A stretch of DNA of 64,000 nt, taken from the NCBI GenBank assembly GCA_015066705.1, contig SVNV01000004.1, positions 36,088 through 100,087 of the forward strand, in the 5' to 3' direction. A model generated the notes under the pieces. The model did no database searches, had not been told where the DNA came from, and saw only the letters and a program-made list of their open reading frames with translations. Both the position numbers and the translations under genes were made by a program. The stretch comes from Ruminococcus sp. GTDB taxonomy: Bacteria; Bacillota; Clostridia; Oscillospirales; Ruminococcaceae. The number at the start of each line of letters is the position of its first letter. Within the stretch, counting starts at the first letter, position 1. This document shows positions 26,021 through 34,521 of this stretch, one piece after another.

Positions 26021-27274
26021 TTAGTTGAACATATCGCAGAAATCAAATGTCGCAAAATAATCAGCAGGAGTTTCTTCACGTCTTATAAGCTGTGTGCTAC
26101 CGTCCTCTTTAAGGAGAATTTCAGCACTTCTCAGCTTTCCGTTGTAATTATAGCCCATCGCAAATCCGTGAGCACCCGTATCATGAATTACAAGAACATC
26201 GCCCTTTTCAAGCTCAGGCAACATTCTGTCGATTGCAAACTTGTCGTTGTTTTCACAGAGTCCGCCTGTCACATCATACTTGTGGTCACAAGGTACATTT
26301 TCCTTGCCTAAAACTGTAATGTGGTGGTATGAACCATACATTGCTGGTCTCATAAGGTTTGCAGCACAAGCGTCAACACCTGCGTATTCCTTGTATGTAT
26401 GCTTGAAATGCTTTACTGTTGTAACAAGGTGTCCGTATGGCGCAAGCATAAATCTTCCAAGCTCTGTGAATATTGAAACGTCGCCCATTCCATTAGGAAC
26501 AAGAATTTCTTCAAAAGCCTTTCTTACGCCCTCGCCGATAGCAAAAATATCGTTGCCCTTCTGGTCTGGAAGATAAGGTACACCAACACCGCCCGAAAGA
26601 TTAATAAACTTTATGTCACAACCTGTTTCATTTTTAAGCTCAACCGCAAGCTCAAAAAGGATTTTAGCAAGATTAGGATAATAGTCGTTTGTAACTGTGT
26701 TAGAAGCCAAAAATGCGTGGATACCAAAATACTTCGCACCCTTGTCCTTTAAGATTTTAAAGCCTTCAATAAGCTGTTCTTTTGTGAAACCGTACTTTGC
26801 TTCACCGGGGTTATCCATAATCTGATTTTCAATTTCAAAATGTCCGCCCGGATTAAAACGACAGCAGATAGTTTCAGGAATACCACAAAGCTCATCAAGC
26901 CACTCAATGTGTGTAAAGTCGTCAAGGTTAATGATAGCTCCCATTTCCTTTGCCAGAAGCATATCCTCTTCAGGTGTTACGTTTGAAGAAAACATAATTT
27001 CCTTACCCGAAAAACCGCTTGCCTTACTCATCATAAGCTCAGTAAGTGATGAACAGTCAACTCCACAGCCTTCTTCCTTAAGTACCTTCAGGATAAAAGG
27101 ATTAGGTGTAGCCTTAACTGCAAAATACTCCTTGAAGCCCTTGTTCCAGGAAAATGCCTTGATAAGATTTCTCGCATTTTCTCTTATACCCTTTTCGTCG
27201 TAAATATGAAAAGGTGTAGGAAATTCACTTATAATTTTTTCTGCCTGTTCCTTTGTGATAAACGGCTTTTTCAT
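26021..27274 (-). CDS. lysA: Diaminopimelate decarboxylase
   Basis: 417 residues of the fold-type III (alanine-racemase-like) decarboxylase family. The PLP lysine is in EYFAVKATPNP near residue 54. HAFLASNTV, NLSGGVGVPYLPDQ and the late VTGGLCENNDKFA (substrate Cys) with GAHGFAMGYNYN complete the active site. It converts meso-diaminopimelate to L-lysine. A strong promoter lies upstream. The 5' leader of about 48 nt is too short for a lysine riboswitch. AAAGG precedes the ATG. Confidence 0.92.
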   Translation of the reverse strand: MKKPFITKEQAEKIISEFPTPFHIYDEKGIRENARNLIKAFSWNKGFKEYFAVKATPNPFILKVLKEEGCGVDCSSLTELMMSKASGFSGKEIMFSSNVTPEEDMLLAKEMGAIINLDDFTHIEWLDELCGIPETICCRFNPGGHFEIENQIMDNPGEAKYGFTKEQLIEGFKILKDKGAKYFGIHAFLASNTVTNDYYPNLAKILFELAVELKNETGCDIKFINLSGGVGVPYLPDQKGNDIFAIGEGVRKAFEEILVPNGMGDVSIFTELGRFMLAPYGHLVTTVKHFKHTYKEYAGVDACAANLMRPAMYGSYHHITVLGKENVPCDHKYDVTGGLCENNDKFAIDRMLPELEKGDVLVIHDTGAHGFAMGYNYNGKLRSAEILLKEDGSTQLIRREETPADYFATFDFCDMFN

Positions 27275-27328
27275 TAAAATCTACCTTTCTATATATATAG
27301 TATTACTCACAATAAAAAATACCTTTTT

Positions 27329-27357
27329 ATTATATCACTTAAAAAACTTCAAGTCAA
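27329..27357 (-). promoter_or_regulatory. Promoter of lysA-cysK
   Basis: Minus strand: TTGACT, 17-bp spacer, TATAAT. Confidence 0.85.
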
Positions 27358-27380
27358 GGCTTTTTCATTGTCAAATACTA

Positions 27381-27409
27381 TTGAAAAATTCTCGGAAATA
27401 TGGTAAAAT
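27381..27409 (+). promoter_or_regulatory. Promoter of the lipoprotein gene
   Basis: TTGAAA, 17-bp spacer ending TATGG, TAAAAT. It is divergent from the lysA promoter. Confidence 0.8.
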
Positions 27410-27448
27410 TTATGTGTATTATAAAAAATAACTGAAAGGATATATGCT

Positions 27449-28282
27449 ATGAAAAAAATAATTGCCCTTGGACTTTCCCTTTTGCTTGCAATTTCAATGT
27501 GTGGCTGTGAGGATAAGGATAAAAAGGATTCCGGAAAAAACACTTCTTCATTTAAAGAAATTTCACCTGATGTTGTGCCACAGTATATGAATTCTGATTT
27601 TACAGAAAACACCTTTTCAACTCTTGGTGAAATGACACTTACAAGCGATTGCTCAAATATTTATTACGCAAACATTTATTGTGATGCTCCTGAGGGGGTT
27701 GAACAAGGCTTTTACAGCTCACCTGAAGTAACTGTTTCAGTTGACGGAGTGGCTTTTGACGTGGAAAATTCAGCCTACATAAATGTTTCATCAAACAGAG
27801 CTATAATTTCTGTTTCTGCTTATGTGGGATATGTAAAGAAGGATTCTGAAATTACAGTTACTGTTAAAAACTTCAACAAGCTTAATAATCCTGAAAGCCA
27901 TGACTATAATGATGTCTCTGATGAGGTCGTAATAAGCGGAAGCTTTACTCTCAAATCAAAAACCGAAAAGAATTTCGGACACCTCAGATACAGCCTTGAA
28001 GAGCTTGGTGCTGACAATATCGTAATCAGCGAAAAAACAGTAACGATAAACAATTCCCTCAGCCTTCTGGGAAAAACTCCTGACGCAAAAAGCCTTGTGA
28101 TAGTTTTAAAGGATAATTCAGAAGTTACCTATGACTCAGTTTCGACATATAATTCATCTGACGACGACGAAAAAACAGAAGACATATTAAATGTAAGCTT
28201 CTACTTTGAAGACGAGGATAAACAGATTGATTTAGGCGAAATCTCAGACGTAAAAATCAACGGCGAAAGCATAATTGAATAA
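27449..28282 (+). CDS. Predicted lipoprotein, unknown function
   Basis: 277 residues. A lipoprotein signal peptide (KKIIALGLSLLLAISMCGC) puts the lipidated Cys at 20, followed by a Lys/Asp-rich linker. The rest is Ser/Asp-rich with alternating beta-strand pattern (TVSVDGVAFDVENSAYINVS; TVTVKNFNKLN), suggesting one or two immunoglobulin-like or beta-sandwich domains. I do not recognise a family. It is monocistronic, with its own promoter and terminator. Confidence 0.75.
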   Translation: MKKIIALGLSLLLAISMCGCEDKDKKDSGKNTSSFKEISPDVVPQYMNSDFTENTFSTLGEMTLTSDCSNIYYANIYCDAPEGVEQGFYSSPEVTVSVDGVAFDVENSAYINVSSNRAIISVSAYVGYVKKDSEITVTVKNFNKLNNPESHDYNDVSDEVVISGSFTLKSKTEKNFGHLRYSLEELGADNIVISEKTVTINNSLSLLGKTPDAKSLVIVLKDNSEVTYDSVSTYNSSDDDEKTEDILNVSFYFEDEDKQIDLGEISDVKINGESIIE

Positions 28283-28287
28283 TCAGA

Positions 28288-28325
28288 AACTGCAAGGAGA
28301 GTCATTCTCTTTGCAGTTATTTTTT
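28288..28325 (+). terminator. Terminator of the lipoprotein gene
   Basis: A 13-bp stem AACTGCAAGGAGA / TCTCTTTGCAGTT (one mismatch), loop GTCAT, then ATTTTTT. Confidence 0.85.
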
Positions 28326-28655
28326 GCTCTGTCAAAAGCGAAAGTGTTTCCTTTTTATTAACATTTGTTAAATATTTTTTCATCAACACGATTTGACAAG
28401 GAAATCACTTTTGTACAGGGAGTTATTATCTTTAAAAATCGTTATTTTTCATCATATTTCGTAAAATATCGTCGATTTTTGCAATTTTTTCGTGAAATAT
28501 CGCAAATTCCTCAAAATATCTTGACAAATGCTTCATTTTTCTCTATATTATTATATGTTGCAATAATTATCGGGTTGCAACTATGACAATCTTTTGTTGA
28601 ATACTGAACGTTGTTTTTCGTTCATATCATTTTTTACTCGAAAGGCGGTAATGCT
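28326..28655 (+). promoter_or_regulatory. Regulatory region and leader of potABCD
   Basis: The promoter is TTGACA (28521-28526), 17-bp spacer, TATATT (28544-28549), giving a leader of about 100 nt. Upstream lie three related blocks: CGTAAAATATCG at 28460, CGTGAAATATCG at 28491, and CTCAAAATATCT at 28510 touching the -35. Around the start site is GTTGCAAT..GTTGCAAC (28557-28581); GTTGCAAC is a perfect palindrome. These look like operator sites. No regulator gene is adjacent. Confidence 0.6.
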
Positions 28656-29711
28656 ATGGAAAACAATAACGGTACAATCGTGAGCCTGAAGGACATCGTG
28701 GTTGAGTTTGACGGAGAAAAGATTCTTAAAAGCATAAACCTTGATATCAAGGATAAGGAATTTGTAACTCTTCTCGGACCATCAGGCTGTGGAAAGACCA
28801 CAACTTTAAGAATTATCGGTGGATTTCTTAACGCAGATAGCGGAGATGTCTATTTCGCCGGGGAAAGAATCAATGATGTTCCCCCACATAAGCGAAACGT
28901 AAATACGGTATTCCAGAGGTATGCACTTTTCCCACACCTCAATGTATATGATAACATCGCTTTCGGACTCAAGCTTAAAAAGATGCCTCCGAACGAAATC
29001 AGGAATAAGGTTAAGGAAATGCTCAAACTTGTAAACCTTGAAGGCTATGAAAGACGTTCTGTTGCAAAGCTTTCAGGCGGACAGCAGCAGAGAGTTGCTA
29101 TCGCAAGAGCACTTGTAAACCAGCCTAAGGTTCTTCTCCTTGACGAGCCTCTCGGCGCACTTGACCTTAAGCTTCGTAAGGAAATGCAGATTGAACTCAA
29201 GAGAATTCAGCAGAGTCTGGAAATCACATTTATATACGTTACACACGACCAGGAGGAAGCTCTTACAATGAGCGATACTGTTGTTGTAATGAAGGACGGA
29301 AATATTATGCAGGTAGGAACTCCTGTTGATATTTACAACGAACCTGTAAACGCATTTGTAGCTGACTTTATCGGCGAAAGCAATATCATCTCAGGTATGA
29401 TGAGAAGAGACTTTCTTGTTGAATTTGCAGGCAAGGAATTTGAATGTGTTGATATGGGCTTTGACAGAAACGAAATCGTTGATGTTGTTATCCGTCCTGA
29501 GGATATAGAAATCGTACCAACAATTCAGGGACAGATTGAGGGCGTTGTTGAAAGCGTTATCTTCAAGGGAGTTCACTATGAAATGGTAATTGATACTCTC
29601 GATTTCAAGTGGCTTGTTCACTCAACAAAATGCGAAGAAGTAGGTACAAACGTTGGTATGAAGGTTGCACCTATGGACATACATATCATGCATAAATCAA
29701 CTGAAGAATAA
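28656..29711 (+). CDS. potA: Spermidine/putrescine ABC transporter ATP-binding protein
   Basis: About 351 residues. Walker A is [19 protein letters not shown], the Q-loop region reads [19 protein letters not shown], the signature [15 protein letters not shown], Walker [12 protein letters not shown], and the H-loop [13 protein letters not shown]-terminal TOBE-type domain follows (about 280-350). It powers polyamine import. I use ATG 28656 after AAAGGCGG rather than the upstream in-frame ATG at 28611. First gene of potABCD. Confidence 0.96.
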   Translation: MENNNGTIVSLKDIVVEFDGEKILKSINLDIKDKEFVTLLGPSGCGKTTTLRIIGGFLNADSGDVYFAGERINDVPPHKRNVNTVFQRYALFPHLNVYDNIAFGLKLKKMPPNEIRNKVKEMLKLVNLEGYERRSVAKLSGGQQQRVAIARALVNQPKVLLLDEPLGALDLKLRKEMQIELKRIQQSLEITFIYVTHDQEEALTMSDTVVVMKDGNIMQVGTPVDIYNEPVNAFVADFIGESNIISGMMRRDFLVEFAGKEFECVDMGFDRNEIVDVVIRPEDIEIVPTIQGQIEGVVESVIFKGVHYEMVIDTLDFKWLVHSTKCEEVGTNVGMKVAPMDIHIMHKSTEE

Positions 29712-29739
29712 AATACTACCCGGAAAGGAAAATTTGGCT

Positions 29740-30552
29740 ATGAAGAGTAAACTTGCTGCCGCTCCTTATCTGGTATGGATGGCGGTATTTACAATCGTAC
29801 CGCTGGGATTGGTTTTTTACTATGGACTTACCGACCAGGACGGCAATTTTTCTATTGACAATCTTTCAAGAATGGGTATGTATACAAACATTTTCTTCCG
29901 TTCAGTGTGGCTTGCTATCGTTGCAACGGTTGTGTGTCTGATTATCGCTTACCCACTTGCATTTATACTTTCAAGAATGGAAACAAGAAAGCAGAATACA
30001 ATGCTTCTGCTTGTAATGCTCCCGATGTGGATGAACTTCCTTCTGAGAACATACGCTTGGATGACCCTTCTTGAAACAAACGGCGTTATAAATAAACTCC
30101 TCGGACTTGTAGGACTTGGACCTTTTGAAATGATAAATACTCAGGGTGCTATCGTTCTTGGAATGGTTTATAACTACGTTCCTTTTATGATTTTACCACT
30201 TTATTCGGTAATGACAAAGATTGATAAGTCTATCATCGAAGCTGCTCAGGACTTGGGTAGCAACGCAAGACAGGTGCTTATGAAGGTTATTATTCCACTG
30301 AGCAAACCTGGTATTATGACAGGTATTACAATGGTATTTGTACCATCTGTATCAACCTTTATTATTTCGAGAATGCTTGGCGGCGGCTCAAATATGCTTA
30401 TCGGTGACCTTATCGAACAGCAGATTCTGGGTACTTCCTATAACCTTAATCTCGGTGCTTCTATTTCAATCGTGCTTATGATTTTTATCTTTATGATAAT
30501 GGCTGTAATGAACCAGTTTGACGATGAGGAAATGGAGGGAATGATTATATGA
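29740..30552 (+). CDS. potB: Spermidine/putrescine ABC transporter permease PotB
   Basis: About 270 residues with six predicted membrane helices. The EAA-loop IEAAQDLGSNARQVLMKVII interacts with PotA. The start MKSKLAAAPYLVWMAVFTIV is typical of PotB. I use ATG 29740, with GGAAAGGA upstream. The longer frame to 29665 overlaps potA. It overlaps potC by four bases (ATGA). Confidence 0.94.
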   Translation: MKSKLAAAPYLVWMAVFTIVPLGLVFYYGLTDQDGNFSIDNLSRMGMYTNIFFRSVWLAIVATVVCLIIAYPLAFILSRMETRKQNTMLLLVMLPMWMNFLLRTYAWMTLLETNGVINKLLGLVGLGPFEMINTQGAIVLGMVYNYVPFMILPLYSVMTKIDKSIIEAAQDLGSNARQVLMKVIIPLSKPGIMTGITMVFVPSVSTFIISRMLGGGSNMLIGDLIEQQILGTSYNLNLGASISIVLMIFIFMIMAVMNQFDDEEMEGMII

Positions 30553-31370
30553 AAAAGACAAAAGTTTTTTCAAATCTTTACCTCCTTGCTATCTTTATTT
30601 TCCTGTATCTGCCGATTCTGGTGCTTATCGTTCTCAGCTTTAACGAGTCCAAAAAGGCAGGCTCAAACTTTACAGGCTTTTCTCTTAAATGGTATAAGGA
30701 GCTTTTCCGTAACGAGCTTATAATGTCGTCTCTTTGGGTAACTCTCAAGGTAGCTGCAATTTCAACTGTTATTTCAACTATTCTCGGAACTGCCGCTGCT
30801 GTTGGAATCCATAAGATGAAGAAATTTTCAAAGAGTATCGTTATGAACGTTACCCATATCCCGATTATGAACCCTGAAATCGTAACCGGTATCTCAATGA
30901 TGCTTCTGTTTGTATATTTCAGAAACTTTTTCCACTACGAATTCGGTATTATCACTCTGGTTATTGCACATATAACCTTCTCTACACCTTATGTAATTCT
31001 CAATGTAATGCCAAAGCTCAGACAGATGAATCCTCATCTTTATGAGGCTGCACAGGATTTGGGCTGTTCACCATTCAAGGCATTCTGGAAGGCTGTTCTT
31101 CCTGAGATTATGCCGGGGGTTATTTCAGGTGCTCTTATGGCGCTTACATATTCAATCGACGACTTTGTAATCTCCTACTTTACAGCAGGCGGAGCTTCTT
31201 CACAGACACTCCCGATTACAATTTACTCAATGGTAAGACGTAGAATCAACCCACAGATTAACGCACTTTCTACACTTCTCTTTGTAGCTGTTATGCTTAT
31301 CCTTATCATTAAAAATGTTATCGACGAAAGCAGACAGAAACAGACTGAAAAAAGAGGAGGTGACTTCTGA
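30549..31370 (+). CDS. potC: Spermidine/putrescine ABC transporter permease PotC
   Basis: 273 residues with six membrane helices and the EAA-loop LYEAAQDLGCSPFKAFWKAV. The opening LYLPILVLIVLSFNESK is diagnostic of PotC. It pairs with PotB to form the membrane channel. It overlaps potB by four bases and shares one base with the start of potD, so the operon is tightly coupled. Confidence 0.95.
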   Translation: MKKTKVFSNLYLLAIFIFLYLPILVLIVLSFNESKKAGSNFTGFSLKWYKELFRNELIMSSLWVTLKVAAISTVISTILGTAAAVGIHKMKKFSKSIVMNVTHIPIMNPEIVTGISMMLLFVYFRNFFHYEFGIITLVIAHITFSTPYVILNVMPKLRQMNPHLYEAAQDLGCSPFKAFWKAVLPEIMPGVISGALMALTYSIDDFVISYFTAGGASSQTLPITIYSMVRRRINPQINALSTLLFVAVMLILIIKNVIDESRQKQTEKRGGDF

Positions 31371-32632
31371 TGAGAATTAAGAAGATTATCTCTGCTTTGT
31401 CAGTACTTGTACTTGCAGTGTCTACCCTTTCAACAACAGCTTTTGCTGAAGTTGAAGTTGATGAAGGATATGACTACGACCGTTTCAGAGGAAAAAACGT
31501 TACCCTTCAGGTTTATAACTGGGGTGAATATATTTCCGACGGTTCAGATGGTTCACTTGACGTTATTGGTGAATTTGAAAAGCTTACAGGTATCGACGTG
31601 GAATACTCTACCTTCCCTTCAAACGAGGATATGTATTCAGTCCTTAAAAGCGGACGAAGCCAGTATGATATTATTATCCCGTCAGACTATATGATTGGTA
31701 AGCTTATCGAAGAGGATATGCTTGAAAAAATCGACTTCGATAACGTTCCTAATTTCACAAAATATTGCGATAAGAAATTCTTAAATCCTGAATACGACCC
31801 TACAAATGAATATTCCGCACCTTATACATGGGGTACAGTTTGTATTCTCTACGACGCAACAAGAATTGATGAAGAAATCACAAGCTGGGATGCCCTCTGG
31901 AATGAGAAATACAGTGGTCAGATTCTGATGTTCAATAACCCACGTGACGCAATGGCGATTGCACTTATCAGACTTGGTTATTCACTTAACACAACTGATG
32001 AAAAGGAGCTTAAAGAAGCCGCTGACCTGCTTATTGAACAGAAACCTCTTGTTCAGGCATATGTTATGGACGAGGTTTACGACAAAATGGGAAATTCCAA
32101 TGCCTTTATTGCACCTTATTATGTAGGCGACTCGTACTGGATTATGGAAACAAACCCCGACCTTGCAGTGTGTATTCCAGAAGAAGGCACAAACCTTTTT
32201 GCTGACGCAATGTGTATTCCAAAAAATCCTAACCTTGACTCAAACAATGACGAAAAGCGTAAGGAAGCGCAAATCAAAAAGGAAGCTGCCGAGATGTTTA
32301 TAAACTATATGTATGAAACTCAGGTGGCTCTTGAAAATATCGAATATATCTGCTATTCAACACCACATACAGGTGCTTATGCACTCCTTGACGAAGAGGT
32401 AAGAAACGACCCGTTCTTGTATCCATCTGATGAATTTATAACAGAAAAAACAGAGGCGTATGTAAATCTCCCTCAGGAAACAAACAGATATATGGACCAG
32501 CTCTGGACTGAAATAAAAATTTCAGGCGACCAGAATAAATGGGCATTCCCGATACTCTTGTTTGTCTGCCTTGCGGTTTCAATTCTGACTATCGTGAGAA
32601 GATTTATCAAGAAAAAGAAGGATAATATGTAA
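31370..32632 (+). CDS. potD: Polyamine-binding protein PotD with C-terminal membrane anchor
   Basis: 420 residues. A signal peptide with an AFA-type signal peptidase I site near residue 26 precedes the periplasmic-binding fold: LQVYNWGEYI, YDIIIPSDYMIGKLIEEDML, YTWGTVCILYD, and YVGDSYWIM. Usual Gram-positive PotD proteins are lipoproteins. Here there is no lipobox cysteine. Instead the C terminus has a hydrophobic helix (FPILLFVCLAVSILTIV) followed by RRFIKKKK. The protein is therefore probably tethered by its C terminus. It delivers spermidine or putrescine to PotBC. Confidence 0.93.
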   Translation: MRIKKIISALSVLVLAVSTLSTTAFAEVEVDEGYDYDRFRGKNVTLQVYNWGEYISDGSDGSLDVIGEFEKLTGIDVEYSTFPSNEDMYSVLKSGRSQYDIIIPSDYMIGKLIEEDMLEKIDFDNVPNFTKYCDKKFLNPEYDPTNEYSAPYTWGTVCILYDATRIDEEITSWDALWNEKYSGQILMFNNPRDAMAIALIRLGYSLNTTDEKELKEAADLLIEQKPLVQAYVMDEVYDKMGNSNAFIAPYYVGDSYWIMETNPDLAVCIPEEGTNLFADAMCIPKNPNLDSNNDEKRKEAQIKKEAAEMFINYMYETQVALENIEYICYSTPHTGAYALLDEEVRNDPFLYPSDEFITEKTEAYVNLPQETNRYMDQLWTEIKISGDQNKWAFPILLFVCLAVSILTIVRRFIKKKKDNM

Positions 32633-32680
32633 TCGTCACCGACGATTCAATGCACAATGCATAGTTCATAATGCACAATT

Positions 32681-32712
32681 AAAGCGTACAGATTTTTTCT
32701 GTACGCTTTTTT
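32681..32712 (+). terminator. Terminator of potABCD
   Basis: Stem AAAGCGTACAG / CTGTACGCTTT, 7-nt loop, then T run. A smaller AATCGTC-ACC-GACGATT hairpin overlaps the potD stop region (32632-32648). Confidence 0.85.
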
Positions 32713-32806
32713 GCAACCCTGACGTTTGCATCCTCCTCTGCCACATATCCATTTGCCTGAAGCTTATATTTTGAGTTGTGGCAGGATTATCGCCTCGCTC
32801 GACGCT
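32713..32806 (-). repeat. Degenerate intergenic repeat, family 2, copy A
   Basis: Read on the minus strand it runs from a GCCGAGCGTCGAGCGAGGCG block to GCAAACGTCAGGGTTGC. It matches in layout copies at 38485, 44838 and 52620. With two terminators it fills the 323-base gap between potD and rpiB. Confidence 0.55.
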
Positions 32807-32811
32807 CGGCT

Positions 32812-32853
32812 TATAAAACAAAAAACTCACTACCGATTTTTCGATAGTGAGTT
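32812..32853 (-). terminator. Terminator of the vanY-rpiB operon
   Basis: Minus strand: AACTCACTATCGA / TCGGTAGTGAGTT (one G-U), followed by TTTTTGTTTT, about 100 nt beyond the rpiB stop. Confidence 0.75.
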
Positions 32854-32955
32854 ATTCTTTTCCATCAGTATAAGCGACTACGCATTGTCAAGTTGTGATA
32901 TGTCTCGCTAAGGCGAGCTATATCAATTATCAATTATTTTGTGCCGGCAACAGCA

Positions 32956-33399
32956 CTAAAACTCTTCTTCCATCTTGGTAATCAAATCAACTCTTCTCTG
33001 GTGTCTTCCACCTTCGAATTCAGTTTTCAAAAACACGTCAACAAGCTCACAGGCAAGCCCTGCCCCAACAACTCTCGCACCAAAGCAAAGAATGTTTGCG
33101 TCATTGTGGAGTCTTGTGAATTTAGCTGAAAAATAGTCCGAACAACAAGCAGCCCTTACGCCCTTGACCTTGTTTGCAGCCATAGAAATTCCTATTCCTG
33201 TGCCACAGATGAGAATTCCTCTGTCAAATTCTCCTGAAACAACAGCCTTACCAACAGCCTTTGCAGAATCAGGATAGTCGCACTTTTCACCCTCGCCACA
33301 ACCAAAATCCTTAAATTCGTATCCGTTTTCCTCAAGCCACTTGCAGACCTCCATTTTAAGCTCCACAGCAGCGTGGTCATTACCGATAGCAATTTTCAT
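32956..33399 (-). CDS. rpiB: Ribose-5-phosphate isomerase B
   Basis: 147 residues, normal RpiB length. Visible are MKIAIGNDHAAVELK, the GCGEGEKCDYPDSAKAVGKA block, and GILICGTGIGISMAANKVKG (catalytic Cys in ILICGTG). ARVVGAGLACELVDVFL ends the fold. It interconverts ribose-5- and ribulose-5-phosphate. GGAGG precedes the ATG. It is last in the vanY-DUF3810-tsaE-tsaB-rpiB cluster. Confidence 0.96.
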   Translation of the reverse strand: MKIAIGNDHAAVELKMEVCKWLEENGYEFKDFGCGEGEKCDYPDSAKAVGKAVVSGEFDRGILICGTGIGISMAANKVKGVRAACCSDYFSAKFTRLHNDANILCFGARVVGAGLACELVDVFLKTEFEGGRHQRRVDLITKMEEEF

Positions 33400-33413
33400 A
33401 ATCTATTTCCTCC

Positions 33414-34100
33414 TTAGTTTTTTCCTAAATCCTTTTCAGCCTTTGTGACCTGTAAGTATCTCGCTTCAAGCTCAGCCCCCGTCACCCAGCTGTCAGTTTC
33501 CTCAAAAGCAAGCTCGCACAACGCCGACGCCCTCTGCATTTTAAGAGAAGCAGGCGCAACCTCAATTCTCTCCAAATCCGAGAATAAATCCATCTTGATT
33601 TTTTCGCAGATGTCACCAACGAGCATTATTTTTTTATCAGAATTTCTGATAAATTCCTCAATTTCTTCGTATTTGCATACCTTGTCGGCTACCACTTCGA
33701 CAAGCTTTCCGCCTTTACATTCATACGCTCCAAAGTATGCAATCCCAGGTCTTGCGTGCATAACACTAACCACAATACCACCGAAAAACCGCACATTCTG
33801 AGCAAGTGACTTTAAGGTTGAAACCCCGTAGCATTTCACGCCATTTGTAAAGCACATTCCCTTAACAGCGGAAATTCCAATTCTCAGCCCCGTGTAGCTT
33901 CCCGGACCCTCGCTTACAGCAAAACAATCAATGTCCGAAAGCTCAGTTTCCAGTTTTTCAAGAAGATTTTTAACAAGAGGCAGAATAATCTGCGAGTGAG
34001 TCAGCCTTGTAACGTAAGTGATTTCACCCATAATTCTGTCGCCGTCCATCAAAGCTACCGAAGCAGTTTTTCCGCTGGTATCAATCCCCAATATTTTCAA
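33414..34100 (-). CDS. tsaB: tRNA threonylcarbamoyladenosine biosynthesis protein TsaB
   Basis: About 228 residues of the TsaB ASKHA fold: ILGIDTSGKTASVALMDGD, THSQIILPLVKNLLE, and VSEGPGSYTGLRIGISAVKG (diagnostic). It scaffolds TsaD and TsaE in t6A37 synthesis. I prefer TTG 34100 (nine bases after GGAG), which gives the canonical MKILGIDTS opening. GTG 34115 is an alternative. Its start overlaps the end of tsaE by about 20 bases. Confidence 0.92.
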   Translation of the reverse strand: MKILGIDTSGKTASVALMDGDRIMGEITYVTRLTHSQIILPLVKNLLEKLETELSDIDCFAVSEGPGSYTGLRIGISAVKGMCFTNGVKCYGVSTLKSLAQNVRFFGGIVVSVMHARPGIAYFGAYECKGGKLVEVVADKVCKYEEIEEFIRNSDKKIMLVGDICEKIKMDLFSDLERIEVAPASLKMQRASALCELAFEETDSWVTGAELEARYLQVTKAEKDLGKN

Positions 34101-34521
34101 ATCTATCATCTCCACTTATGTGAATTTCTCTTGTGTTGTCATCAATTCTCACTATGTCAATGAAAATCGTACCCTCAGGCAATGCTTCCTCAATGTTTTC
34201 ACTCCACTCAACAGCAAGCACCGTTTCGCCGTCCATATAATCGTAAAAACCCGTTGTTTCCAAATCGTCAGCACCGTTAATGCGGTACATATCAAAGTGG
34301 CACAAGGCCTTTCCGTTTTTTCTGTATTCATTTACAAGTGCAAAAGTAGGCGAGGTCACGTCGTCGCCGATTCCAAATCCGTCACAAAGTCCTCTGGTGA
34401 AGGTTGTTTTTCCGGCACCAAGTCCCCCACGGTAAGCAATAACTTCCCCACCGTCAAGAAGGCTTCCCACCTTTTTTGCAAATTCTATAGTTTCCTCAGG
34501 TGAATTTGTAGTTTTAACCAT
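34081..34521 (-). CDS. tsaE: tRNA threonylcarbamoyladenosine biosynthesis ATPase TsaE
   Basis: About 146 residues. Walker A is YRGGLGAGKTTFTRGL. This is followed by VTSPTFALVNEY and the HFDMYRI motif, with VEWSENIEEALP near the end, the standard TsaE signature set. It hydrolyses ATP to drive the TsaBD cycle. I use ATG 34521 after GAGGAAATTAGGA. It overlaps the end of the upstream metalloprotease-like gene by 8 bases. Confidence 0.94.
   Translation of the reverse strand: MVKTTNSPEETIEFAKKVGSLLDGGEVIAYRGGLGAGKTTFTRGLCDGFGIGDDVTSPTFALVNEYRKNGKALCHFDMYRINGADDLETTGFYDYMDGETVLAVEWSENIEEALPEGTIFIDIVRIDDNTREIHISGDDRFENIGD

Noticed and set aside
27275..27325. Lysine riboswitch ahead of lysA
   Set aside because: The leader is about 48 nt and lacks the large multi-helix fold.
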